Source: Wyeomyia smithii (Eukaryota; Arthropoda; Insecta; Diptera; Culicidae). Taken from it: a stretch of DNA of 64,000 bases. Each line of letters starts with the position of its first letter. Within the stretch, counting starts at the first letter, position 1. Below, one piece after another: positions 47,036 to 57,846 of this stretch. The position numbers and the translations under genes are program-made. Under the pieces are notes generated by a model that was not told where the DNA came from, did not search any database, and worked only from the letters and a program-made list of their open reading frames with translations. The stretch spans positions 41,335,006 through 41,399,005 of the forward strand of contig NC_073694.1 in assembly GCF_029784165.1 (NCBI RefSeq). The letters are read 5' to 3'.

Positions 47036-47080
47036 CCCCTCGATCTCGATATAGTGCGGTTAGACGTAGTCCTACGTCAA

Positions 47081-47660
47081 AAGTAAGGCCTTGTTCAATG
47101 AAACAAACTTGCTGACGACATTGGGTAAAAAAAAACAATTTTTTACAGTCAAATCTAAAACTATCACAATTTTTCGAGTTTAGATCAATGTGCACTGTGA
47201 GATTTTCAAACAAATCATTCCACCAATTGTAAGTCACGGTGCTCCCACAGACCGTTATTATAAAAAAATGCACCAAAGAATCTGAGCACACCATTCGATC
47301 CGTTATGACGTCCAGAATCTCTGGTCAAAATTTCAAAATCATCGCACGGTACATTTTTGAGTGATGCCCTTTTGAAGGTCGTTAAGTACAATAAAGTGAT
47401 ATAAAAACGACGAAATACTTATTGTAAAGCACGTTTTTCAACCCCCATTTTATAAAATAACTTCCAAAACAGTTTCTACCCATTCCAAGGGTTATATTTC
47501 AAGAAATTAACAATAGGTGAAAAGATTTATTTGAAAATCCCACAGTGCACAGTGGTCTAAACTCGAAAAATCGTGATCGTTCTAGATTTAACTGTGAAAA
47601 ATTGATTTTATGTACTCAATGTCTTCAGCAAAATTGTTTCATAAAAAAGGCCTTACTTTG
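47081..47660. repeat. inverted repeat with 130-bp arms
   Basis: Left arm 47081-47215 (AAGTAAGGCCTTGTTCAATG, TTTTTCGAGTTTAGA, GTGCACTGTGAGATTTTCAA) and right arm 47524-47660 are diverged complements. TTAGACGTAGTCCTACGTCA lies immediately left of it at 47057. Confidence 0.75.
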
Positions 47661-48624
47661 GTTTTTTTGGTTTTTCGATCAATCCACCTAACAGTTAGAT
47701 GAAAAAAATATTTTTTCTAGTTTTCAATATACCAGATTGCCACCTTCAGCAAAGTTGTGGAAAATTTAAAAAAAAGCGGAATACTGCTATGTCCTATCTG
47801 TACGTTGGACACGACGTAATAGAGTTTTTTGTGGAACACCCCGCCTTGAAAGCAGTTTTTTGTCTATAATTTTGTCTGTACTGGTCAAAACAATGCAAAA
47901 TGTTCTAAGATTTTATTCACCCAACTAAGATTCCCTCAAGACTTTATAAAATTTATTGTTTTGACAATCATAGAAAAAGTTATAAACAAAAAACTGATTT
48001 TAAAGAGAGTTGTTCTTAAAAAACTCTATTTTGTAGTGTTCAACGTAGAGATAGGATTCATTTCATCAATCGTACGTAGTAGGATGTTTTCATAACGTAA
48101 GTTTTTTGGCTTCGTCGTTTCATTCGAGTTGATGTTTCTCTATTGCACAAAAATTCAAAAGCCCGCCAATTCCTGGAAACGGAAATTTTACCTAAATGTA
48201 AATGAAAATTTTACATAAAGAACTCTAGATTAAGTGGAGTTTTCATATTTATACATGAAAAGTTGGGAAAACATATTTTGTAGCGAAAATATTATGCCAG
48301 ATTTTGTCACCTCTGAACATGCGGTCTTCAAGTTTCTCTCCAGTTACGCATGCTGATTCAACAGACCACTGCAGTGGTCGTATGTTGGAATTCTAGCTCT
48401 AAGGTTCCTAAAGCGAAAGAATTTGGCACCTAGCCAATACATTTTCATCATCAGTAGCGTGAGCACATGGCAAAAGTCCACGTGCATTGTCAGCAGGAAG
48501 AAATCTCCGCCTGCGACCATGCGCACTAGCCACGGCTGTAGCCCACAAAGAATCCGTCATCTGGCCCCGTCAAAACAATACACTCAGGCAAGGTGTGTAT
48601 CAATGAGCCCGATTTTTTTCCGCA
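47661..48624. other. upstream region of the first ZAD gene
   Basis: No additional gene is recognised. The promoter of the ZAD zinc-finger gene should lie near its right end, but no TATA or other core element stands out. Confidence 0.35.
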
Positions 48625-50233
48625 ATGGAACCATGCCGGAATGTGCTCAATGACCCGCACCAGTGTCGTCTGTGCTTACGTGTTTGCGACGACAATTTTC
48701 TGGAGAGTATTTTTTCCGAAAAAGAGTACAACATAGCGCATCAAATTTTCGAATGCACGTCAATGAGGGTGAGTTTGAAGTGTAGATTGTGAAAATATTG
48801 TCCTAACAAAAGTACCTTATTCCGATTAGGTCTCCAAACAGGATAATCTAACCAAGGTTTGCAAAAACTGTGCCACTCTTTTATTCATAACAACTGAGTT
48901 CAGAAATGCTTGCTTCAAGACTAATCGTTTATTACTTGAAGATTTTGTCATATTAGAGATGGGAGAATGGGTTGAGCCTGCTAACCAAATCACGTTGCAA
49001 AGTTGCTCCGAGTTAATTACAAAACACAAGCAGCAAGTAGACTATCTCTATGACAGTATTGTTCCAGAATCGGAATCATACCTGACGGGTTCATTCGAGA
49101 TTGAGCGAGAACTGTTCAACTCGGTCAGCAATGTGGAGAAGAACTGTGATTTACTGCCAATTGGCAGAGAAGATGAACCTTATCCAGATGATTTTGATCC
49201 GGAGGAACCGGATCCGGAAATCATCCGGGAGATTACAAAGTTTCTAGAGTCACGAACGGAAGGGGACAATGAATATTGTCAGGTTTGCTGCTTGGATGTA
49301 GCCCAGGATTACGACAAAATGTTACCTGGAGTCGAGAATTGCTTTAAGAGTTTGAACCTGAGCCAGGATTTGCGAATATGTGAAATGTGTCAATTGTGCT
49401 TGGAATTACTGAGTATATGGCAAGATACGTCAAGAATTGCTAGAAGTAGAACGATACAGCCGTCTTCAGTTTCTAGCAAAATAGGCAATATTAAAGAAAC
49501 TCAGCGACATCTGTTAAAGCAACTGGGGAAATTGAAAGAACAGTTGTCCAAGGCAGAGAAGAGTAAACCTAAGGAAGCCAAAAAGGTAAAAGGCTGTAAG
49601 CGAAGAAAAGTCGCGTGTCACATTTGCGGGAAGCTGTACGATAGCTGGAAGCTTAAGGCTCATCTGAATGATCACGAAAGTAGGGCAAAATTTATTCAAG
49701 TTTTTTTTTGTAATATAGGGTCGTTTGTTTCAGACCGCAAACCTTATGCATGTGACAAAGAAGGTTGCCACAGTGCGTTCAGCGGAGTGGATTTACTGAA
49801 CCGACATAAAAAGCTGTGGCATTCGGATTACTTCTACAAGAGCTGTACAATTTGCGGACGAAAATGTAAAACACAGGGCATTTACAAGACTCACATCTCC
49901 TACCATGAAGCTCCGAAATTGCCATGTGAAATTTGTGGAAAATTAATGAGAAACAAGTAGTGATGCTTCCGACGAACGTGTGAACGGACGATGATTAAAT
50001 ATCATTTATCTTTCAGGAGAAGTATGTGGAAACATCTGAAGTCACACGAAAATCCCGAAGATCGAAAACATGTTTGCGACATTTGTAACAAACGGTTTGC
50101 CGTTGCGTATACACTTCGCGTCCATAAGCGCATCCACACTAAGGAGAAACCTTTCGCTTGTGAACGTTGCGAGAAACGGTTTCAGTACAATTGTTTGCTG
50201 AAAAACCATATGGAAAAACATCACCAGAAGTAA
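48625..50233 (+). CDS. ZAD-C2H2 zinc-finger protein (probable transcription factor)
   Basis: Four exons (48625-48768, 48830-49679, 49734-49956, 50017-50233) with matching phases give 477 aa. The N-terminus is a ZAD domain, a treble-clef dimerisation module of insect zinc-finger factors, with CRLC at 14-17 and CKNC about 45 residues later, split by a phase-0 intron. A second CQVC...CEMC pair follows near residues 195-245, then a Lys-rich linker and six C2H2 fingers from CHICGKLYD to CERCEKRFQ. The protein probably binds DNA in the nucleus; its targets are unknown. The 54-bp intron at 49680-49733 keeps the frame open when read through, so the splice is inferred from finger-linker spacing. AATAAA lies just after the stop, at 50235. 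Confidence 0.9.
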
Positions 50234-50234
50234 A

Positions 50235-50240
50235 ATAAAG
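50235..50240 (+). terminator. polyadenylation signal AATAAA of the first ZAD gene
   Basis: AATAAA begins two bases after the stop codon, so the 3' UTR would be very short if this signal is used. Confidence 0.5.
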
Positions 50241-51785
50241 AAATGCGGACTTACTAGTCGACTTATTAGCTGAAGGATGGATAAAAATATTCAACATTTA
50301 AGTTTCTCGAATACTATTTCTTTCAGTTCCCGCCATCAAATGGTCTTTTACGAGATGGGAAATGGTGCTTGATGTCAATATGGCACGTTTATACCTATTC
50401 TGTAATTATTATTTGCCTTAGTAATCAGGGTGGCCACTCATTTTACATTTTCGAGTTCCCGCATTTTTCCCGACTTTTTCTCGCATGATTGCAAGAAATT
50501 CCCGATTGTAAGAAACGGTAACTAGGTTATGTTCTATCGACGGCTGAACGTCAATTTTAATAGCTCATATCATTTCTACCGAATTTGCTCGGGACATTCT
50601 ATACAAACAGTTGATTAGTCACATGAAATGCAACCTTTGCCTTCCCATGGTAGTCAGGTTAAATACAATTTTTGCGGTTTTCTCAAATTTGCAAATCTTC
50701 CATTAAGCAGTCAATAATCGTGTTAGCTATTTTGTTTATTATATTCATTATGTTTGTCTATCTGTCTCCTAAAAATATGATTTAAGCACCCTTTTTTTCA
50801 ACGCATAACAACCTATGAGGGGAACAACAACAAACCAAACAGCACTTTTCGTACAAACTTTTTTTTTCGTTGTTCAAATCATCGGGAAAAGTCGTGGGAA
50901 GTTAAGGGTGAACAAGAAACTACTTTACCTAAGAGTAATGAATATTTTGATTGAATTGATTATTTAGGGAACAAAACTTGTGACATGGATTTGCGTTTTT
51001 TTTCCCAAATTAAAGATATTTTTTTACATTAAGGAAAAATACTGCGATTTAACTGTATTTCGTTCATCACGCATTACATAGATTCTGAAAACTTCAGAAG
51101 TGCATTCACAACTTTTTCAGTATTTTGATTTGCTAGTTCATCAAAGTTGCATCTCGCTGGTTATCTGCCAACATCTTCAACTTGTTTGCATCCTGCGCTC
51201 AAAATGGCCAAGCTGATAAAAAAATGATAGTAGGGGCCCACATTTCAAAATAAGTGATTTCGAAACTTAAAAAATAGCCTGGAAATCAGAAAAATGATCT
51301 TAAATTATTATTTTCAAATTAAAAGGCTGCACAAACTGTCTTGCAGAAACCGTTGAAAAGGGAACAAATTTATTATTAACTTCTTTTAAACTTTTCAAGA
51401 AAAAAAAATGTTTCCTGAAATTTTCCCAAATCCTTATTAGGATTTTTTCTGAAGAATTTTTAGTTTCTCAACTTTTTGAAATGTTTAATTTAAAATATTT
51501 TTAATACTCAACTACTGCCAACAACTTTGCCGAAAACATCGCATCAATCAAACAAATCTTTCTGGTTTCGAAAAAAAAACTTTCAGAAATTTTAACTTTT
51601 TCCGTGTTCAAATAATCAACGTTGTAACATTTGGCAACTTAGAACTCAAAGCTTTTTGAGATATTCAATATTTTTTTTCAATAGAACTACTATCTAAAGC
51701 TTTGCCGGAAACATCACACCAATCAAGCTAATAATTTTGGCTTTTAAAACATTTAAAGTATTTTTGTTTATTGGCCACTGATTCA

Positions 51786-51886
51786 GCAGCGATGCACAGG
51801 GCGATTGCAGGGCTAACGCTACGATCCCGCAGACACTAACAGACTCTCTCGAGCCGAGACACGAACCTGCGACGACGAAAAGCATG
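51786..51886 (-). mobile_element. SINE fragment (SINE200-like)
   Basis: On the minus strand, GCAGGTTCGTGTCTCGGCTC, then GAGAGAGTCTGTTAGTGTCT and GGATCGTAGCGTTAGCC match the B-box side and body of the SINEs at 5.3 and 58.0 kb. The A-box half is missing. Confidence 0.8.
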
Positions 51887-51899
51887 TAAAAAGTCGTAG

Positions 51900-53150
51900 G
51901 AAGAAACAAATAAAATAAATAAAATGTTTTCTTGAAAAATCTCGAAAACGATAATATTGTTTTCTAAGGGTATTTACATCAAAAATAGTTTTTTTTACAA
52001 TCAAATTGCATAATTTACAGAAAAAATACGAGTTTGAAATATGTACAAAAATTATTTTTTCAAAAAATTTCCAAATAATGTTTGCTTTATTTTGTGGCAA
52101 GTTTCAAATGTTTTTTCAATTAACTGCTCCGCATAGCAAGTTCGTCCCAAACCTGAATTTTCACCAGCATTGAGTTTCTAAGCGGGAAAGGTAGCTAGTT
52201 TCGCTAGAGTTCGCCAAATATTTCGTCTAAAAGACTAGCTGAAATAAAAATCTATTTGAAGAACTGGAGAATCAGAACTGTGTGCCACTTATTTTATCCT
52301 CAATTCGTTCATTCAAACAACTACTAATAATTGGCAATGTAAGTAAGACTGTACAGTGAAACCTATTTTGCATTGCTCTTAGAAATTGAAACAGTTTCTA
52401 TTGTACATATGAGAATTTATGATTAATTCTCTCACTAAAAACGTTTTCTCGACAAACTGGCAACTTTCATTCCCAGACTGCTTAAAGTAGTCAGCTGGTC
52501 AGCGGGTCAAAATAAGTAAGTTTAGTGACTTTTTGGTCAAAAAAAATCACAGGAAGGTTGTATGCAAAGCCACGACCGCAAGGTTGAAGTAGAATACTTT
52601 TACAAGAAAGACAAACCAGCTGCTTGCGTGTCAGTCATTTTTTCTAGTGAATAAACGTTGACCGTTCATTGGCAGTATTGTAATTTCTTTTTGTTTGATA
52701 TTTTGAATGAAGTTCATTGAATATTCTTAAATTTTGTGCAAATGAGAAGCTGAAGTGCTGCCGAATTGTAATATGCACATTTAATACAACATCATTAAAC
52801 GGGAACGGAACAAAGGCTACGGTTATGCAGAACGCGAATGACGGCGCGATGCGATTCGCCTTACCGTGGTGAAATGCACAGCTGTTTTTAAGGCGAAGTA
52901 GAGCTATACATTTCAACACATTTCGTCTTGCCGAATCGCATCGCGCTGTTATTTGCGTTCTTCATAACCGTAGCCAAACACTAAGCGACGCAAACACGTA
53001 ATAATAGTCAGAGTATGCATGTAGATGAAGATAATTAACTTTGGATTATAGCGCAAAACGAGAAAATATTAACTCTTCGAATATTCATTTGTGTTCTTCA
53101 AATTTCAGTTGTTTAATTTAATATCCGATGAAATGTCTGTTTTTTATCTG
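51900..53150. other. non-coding stretch
   Basis: AT-rich, no gene recognised. Sequence at 52547-52610 (AGGAAGGTTGTATGCAAAGC, TTGAAGTAGAATACTT) is related to the sequence motif at 44200-44260 and to the ends of the twin repeats. The stretches at 52790-52880 and 52900-52975 are inverted copies of each other. Confidence 0.4.
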
Positions 53151-53155
53151 ATGAA

Positions 53156-53512
53156 GCTCTTATATAGGCCAAATGATGCATTCCCAATTTACTAGGTTCA
53201 TAACTCTGCCGACCGTGCTTGGGAAAGCAATCGTATAACGACCAATCAGAGGTCGAATTTTGTGTTTTGACAAGGCTTAAGAATTTTCAATAGTACAATA
53301 GTTCGAATAATAAAATTGCAATTTCATGCATTTGGTAGGAATCTTAGAAGATTTTCTAATCGATTGCTGCAGAAAAACGTGAGAAATCCATCGAAAACTA
53401 ACCGATTTATTAGCATTCAAAATGGACATATTTCTCACTTTTTTCAGTTTTAGATTTTCATTTCACATCCCTATGTAGCCGAACTTCCTGAGAGAAGTAT
53501 TCTACTTCAAAA
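53156..53512 (-). repeat. promoter-like repeat R1
   Basis: About 357 bp, repeated as R2 783 bp further right with roughly 85% identity by eye. In the minus direction it contains CCTCTGATTGGTCG (CCAAT-type box), AAGCACGGTCGGC and then GGCCTATATAAGAGC, the spacing of a pol II core promoter. It ends at the outer side with GAGAAGTATTCTACTTCAA. No coding sequence follows R1. Confidence 0.75.
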
Positions 53513-53938
53513 GCATTTTGCGGTTCAAAATCGTTTGCTAATTACAACCTTTGAGCTGCCCTAACATTGGGGAAATTAAGATACACGGACAACATGCACT
53601 GTGGAAGCTATTTCACATTCAGTAAATTAGACGGGTGCGACAGATTTAAATTGCTAGAATGCAACACAGAATGCTTGTTTGCGTTGACAAAAATTATTAA
53701 CTTTCAATGACTTGTTTATTTGCCTTGAAAAAGGCATTTTGATTTCCGGAATTAAATTTTCTGATGGCAATCTTCATGCTGCCCCAACACGGGGGGAATA
53801 ATGGCTGTCTGGCGACACACGCTGAGAAAAACCACGCTGCTCCTGAGACGTGGTGACTAACCACAGGGCTAGTGCTGCTGCTAAGGAAGGGCGACTGCTG
53901 TTGTCGCTGTCTAGAACTATTATGAGCGGCTGAAACAG

Positions 53939-54293
53939 GCTCTTATATAGACCAAAAAGCATGTTTTCAATTGCAAGGTATATGATCCTGTCGACCGTGC
54001 TTGGGAAGCAAGCATATTACGACCAATCAGAGGTCGAATTTTTCGTTTTGGAAAGGTTTGACTATTTTCAATAGTACAATAGTTTGAATAATAAAATTAC
54101 AAGTATCTTATTTTGGGAAGAATCTTAGAAGATTTTCCAATCTATTGCTGCAAGAACGAAGGAAATCCATCGAAGACTAACCGATTTATTAGCATTTGAA
54201 ATTGGACATATTTTTCACTTTTTTCGGTTTTAGATTTTCATTTCACATTCCTATGTAGCCGAACTTCCTGAGAGAAGTATTCTACTTCAAAAA
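53939..54293 (-). repeat. promoter-like repeat R2
   Basis: Second copy of R1, with CCTCTGATTGGTCGTAATAT, AAGCACGGTCGAC and GGTCTATATAAGAGCC on the minus strand. Downstream on that strand (53770-53938) lies a GC-rich stretch with a 62-codon open frame (53774-53962) without recognised domain. Confidence 0.75.
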
Positions 54294-54557
54294 TTGACTG
54301 CTAAATAAAAATGTGACTTTTAAGGGACCAACTTGAAGTCCTGCACTTCCAACTTCTCCATCATTTGTATTTGCATCATGCACAATACTTCGAAAAAATC
54401 TTGGTAACAAAATCCCGATCAAATAAAAAAATTCCCGACTTTTTCCCGCATTTTTCCCGATGTAATTTAATTCCCGACTTTTTCCCGCATTTCCCGTTTT
54501 CTCGATTGAGTGGCCACCCTGAAGAATGCACCCATGGTTGCTCTCATACACTTATCG

Positions 54558-54765
54558 TCAACTTGCACTCCACAATGTATCTACTAGATTCCTCATAATG
54601 CCTTTCAGCCAGATTCCTACGGATGCCGCAGCGCTGGAAGCTACGTACTCTGCTTCACTTGATGACAAAGCTACAATTTGTCGTTTTCTACTTACCCAAC
54701 TGACAGTACAACCGTTGACTTCGGTCGGTCCATGACTGTCCACCTCAAATCCCGCGGGCGTCTCG
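54558..54765 (-). mobile_element. copia RNase H fragment
   Basis: The minus-strand frame contains NGCTVSWVSRKRQIVALSSS, then EAEYVASSAAASVGIWLKGI, the highly conserved C-terminal RNase H of Ty1/copia polyproteins. It is fused directly to LINE-derived sequence on its upstream side. Confidence 0.85.
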
Positions 54766-54769
54766 TAGC

Positions 54770-56010
54770 AACCGGGTTCGAGGTGAGAGCTAGTTTTGCA
54801 GAGTAGTTGTCCGTCGTTCTCGCAGTGTGCCCTGCCCAACGTGTCCGTCCAGATTTGGCCATTTTATGGATGCTGGGTTCACTGTAGAGTTGCGCGAGCT
54901 CATGGTTCATTCTCCATCTCCACACTCTGTTCTCCTGTACACCGCCAAAGATGGTTCTTAGCAGCAATCGTCATTCGAAAACTCCGAGCGCTCGCAGGTC
55001 CTGTTCGAGAATTGTTCACGTCTGATGTCCTTAGAGAATGACCGGTCTAATAAGCGTTTTGTACAAGGTGCACTATGTGCGGGGACTTAGACGTTTCAAA
55101 CGTTTATTTTTTGTGGAGCTCATAGTAAGCACGACTCCCGCTGATAATTTGCCTCCTAATCTCAAGGCTGGTATCGTCGTTCTCAGTTAACATTGAGCCA
55201 GAAACACGAACTCGTCGACTACCTTGAACTCATCACCATCGATTATCACAACACTACCTAGGAGTGCTATGTCGCGCTCAGCACCGCTAGTATGTATTTC
55301 GTTTTAGACGTTCTGTCGTCAATGTCCAAGCATTAATTGACCGGATTTAAGGAAAATTTGGTCCCACGTGTCTATTTCCGCTTGTCTCACACACAACACC
55401 TTGTATCGCAATATTGAACAGCAGGCATCATCAACTTGTCGAAGTCATCTGCGTGATCTAAATGGATCGAATAGACCACCCGAAATCCTCACACATATGG
55501 GATGTGCAGTGACAGTCTCCATCGTGGTCTTTATCAGTCTGGTAAGCTTCCCGGGGAAGCCGTTCACGGCGAGTATTTTCCATAGCTCTTCACAATTAAT
55601 CGTTTCATAAGTGGCTTTGATGTCGACGAAGAGATGATGCGTAGGAACTCTGTCTTCGCGGCATTTCTGCAGGATCTGCCGCAGAGCAAAGACCTGACCC
55701 GTTGTGGACCTACCCTCGATGTAGCCGGCCTGGTAACTTCCCACAAACCGGTTGGTTAGAGGTGACAGTCGCTGGAAAATCATTTGAGATATCACTTTGA
55801 TCGCTTGGTAGTTTTCATAATCCAGCTTGTCGCCCTTCTTGCAGATGGGGCAAATAACCCTATACTTGCACTCCTCCGGTAGGCATGCCGCACCTTTGGC
55901 TCGCGGAACAAAGCCTTTGCATTATGCGTTGAATTTCTGATAGAACTTTCTTGTTTCATGAGAGCAGTAGCTGATGTAGTTTTTCGCACTCTTCCTCTTC
56001 TTGGCGGCAC
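54770..56010 (-). mobile_element. LINE reverse-transcriptase fragment (RTE/Jockey-like)
   Basis: Minus-strand frames show reverse-transcriptase blocks with frameshifts: ICPICKKGDKLDYENYQAIK near 55800-55860, then FVGSYQAGYIEGRSTTGQVF and THHLFVDIKATYETIN within 55600-55750, and ELWKILAVNGFPGKLTRLIK. A C-terminal tail is at 54770-54967 (FGGVQENRVWRWRMNHELAQ). The catalytic YADD region is not visible, so the element is deleted internally and inactive. Confidence 0.82.
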
Positions 56011-56129
56011 TTTTTTCAGAAAAATTGGGTTTGTTGTTTCCGTTTCACACGGCGTAATAACACCTCCTCCATACAAAATAGTCATTACGCCGTGTGTATA
56101 ACTGGGCCTTTAAGCAATGTATAAGGCAA

Positions 56130-56990
56130 TTCACGAGACAGTTGCGATCAGCTGATTTCAGTCTGTTTTCAACTTATGACAGCTTTATGTATGTTCGATT
56201 GATCGCAACTTGGATTCAATCTGGATCCAGAAGCTTAGAAAAAAAAAACAAAAGTTATCCGATCGGTAGCTCTAGTATCGCGAGTGCCAATCCTTACTTA
56301 CTTTACTTTACTTTACCGGTCTAGGGCCGAAGGAATTAGAAATGTCCAGCTTCTTCTGTTTTGGGCAGCCGTTCTCCAGTCTCCTCGTACACCAGCAGAT
56401 CGTGAATCTTCTTCCACCGCAAACATCCACCGCGTGCGAGGCCTACCACGGAGTCGATGGCCTCTTCCTGGTTCTCTACTGAAGATAGTGTTGGCGGCTC
56501 TCTCGTCAGGCATTCTGGCTATATGTCCAGCTCACTGAAACCTGCCCTTCATTATATCACCATGTTTGTATACCTGGTACAACTCGTGGTTCATGCGTCT
56601 GCGCCACACTCCATCTTCTAGTTTACCGCCAAGTATCGATTGCAGAACTTTACGCTCAAAAACCCCGAGTACTCGTCGATCAGCTTCCTTCAACGTTTAT
56701 GCTTCATGTCCGTAAGTATCAGTGTCCTATACAGCGCTAGTTTTGTGCGAGTTTGCAAACTACGGGACCTTAGCTGGTTACGTAATCCGTAGAAGGCTCT
56801 GTTCGCAGCTGCTACTCGTCGTTTCACTTCACGGCTCATATCGTTGTCACAAGCGTACCAAGGTAAACAAATTCCTCAACCACTTCAAATAGTTCCCAAT
56901 CTATCTCCACCTCAGCACCAACACCACAGGGACTCCCACGCTCTGCGTGCCAATCCTAAATACTACAATAAAAAATCACTTTTGAGGTGA
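56130..56990. repeat. dispersed repeat, copy 2, split by a LINE
   Basis: Inverse of 20500-20690. The part 56140-56293 and the part 56947-56985 together match copy 1 as if the LINE at 56294-56946 were absent. Confidence 0.75.
56294..56946 (-). mobile_element. 5'-truncated RTE-like LINE with target duplication
   Basis: The minus strand encodes the end of a reverse transcriptase (EEFVYLGTL, SREVKRRVAAANRAFYGLRN, TRTKLALYRTLILTD, LQSILGGKLEDGVWRRRMNH, GRPRTRW, GDWRTAAQNRRSW). The 3' end is a simple tail, complement of TACTTACTTTACTTTACTTT. An 11-bp duplication GTGCCAATCCT flanks it at 56283-56293 and 56947-56957. It is clean, truncated at the 5' side and relatively young. Confidence 0.88.
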
Positions 56991-57085
56991 TCACTAGCTC
57001 CAGGACTCTTTCCGCCGCTACTTCCAGATGCTGCCACCCATGAACGCCACACCTTTTTCAGCAATATCCGGATATCCGATTGATC

Positions 57086-57814
57086 AGACACATGCCAATA
57101 TTTAGAGGGGGATCCGTCACTACCATTTTGTTTTCAATGATGTCGATATGTATATTTTTAATGGAATAGTGGCAAAAAATAGCAGAAAACTAAAATAGGC
57201 AAGCTTTTCGATTAATCAATTTGATATTCATATTTCCGCATCATAATTTATTGCGTTTTAGAAACTACTTTACACAACCAATATGTAGGCGAAGACTCGG
57301 GTGAAGAATAAAGTTCATCACTACTATTGACCATTTTACGAAACGTTGCTGAAACTCAATTCTTGAATGAAATTTTAACAAAAAGCTCGGAACCACTGAC
57401 ATAACGCAAGTAAAAGAAACATCAAATTCAGCAGGATCCGTGACACCTGTCAGTTCGTAAAATGATCTATTTAACCCTAGGTCACAAAATATTGTTTGTG
57501 ATCTACTATGCACTGCCTCGTTTAGTAGTGAAAGCTAGCCAAACAATGCACAAGGGATATTTTTTTTCTCTTATAATAATTACGGAAAGTGAACCACATA
57601 ACATAGTGATTTTGCTTTATTGATTATTAGTGGAGATCTAAAATCTCCCATCTAGAATGAAGAGACAACAAGTAAACGAAATCGAGAAAAAAATCTAGAG
57701 AAATTAAAGAGTCCTTTTGAAATTTTCTAGAGATTCAACAATTTTCATTTGTTATCGGTCTTGCAGTTAAAAAGCGTTGCAGTAAAAAGTTTTGCAGTTA
57801 TTGAACGGCGACTG
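57086..57814. mobile_element. pogo-like element, copy 2 (inverted, one end truncated)
   Basis: Highly similar to the complement of 16783-17961, without the foldback insertion. The right end GCAGTTATTGAACGGCGACTG is followed by TA at 57815. The left terminus is missing. It includes a family-A MITE at 57331-57471. Confidence 0.82.
57331..57471. repeat. MITE family A copy
   Basis: CCATTTTACGAAACG to CTGTCAGTTCGTAAAATGATC, with the core CTGACATAACGCAAGTAAAA. Same position within the pogo-like element as at 17.5 kb. Confidence 0.8.
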
Positions 57815-57846
57815 TATTTTAATCCGGATAATCCCAGCACTACTTA

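Larger units (their letters stand above)
50426..54521. mobile_element. region bounded by inverted hAT-like ends CAGGGTGGCCACTC
   Basis: CAGGGTGGCCACTCATTTTA at 50426 is mirrored by TTGAGTGGCCACCCTG ending at 54521. Arrays of TTCCCGACTTTTTCCCGC lie just inside both ends. The 8-bp flanks (TTAGTAAT and AAGAATGC) do not match, so this may be two separate copies or one rearranged element. No transposase was found in the 4.1 kb between, which holds a SINE fragment and the promoter-like repeats. Confidence 0.6.

Noticed and set aside
50426..54521. A single intact 4.1-kb hAT element
   Set aside because: Inverted ends match, but the 8-bp flanks differ and no transposase is present. Kept only as a tentative region.
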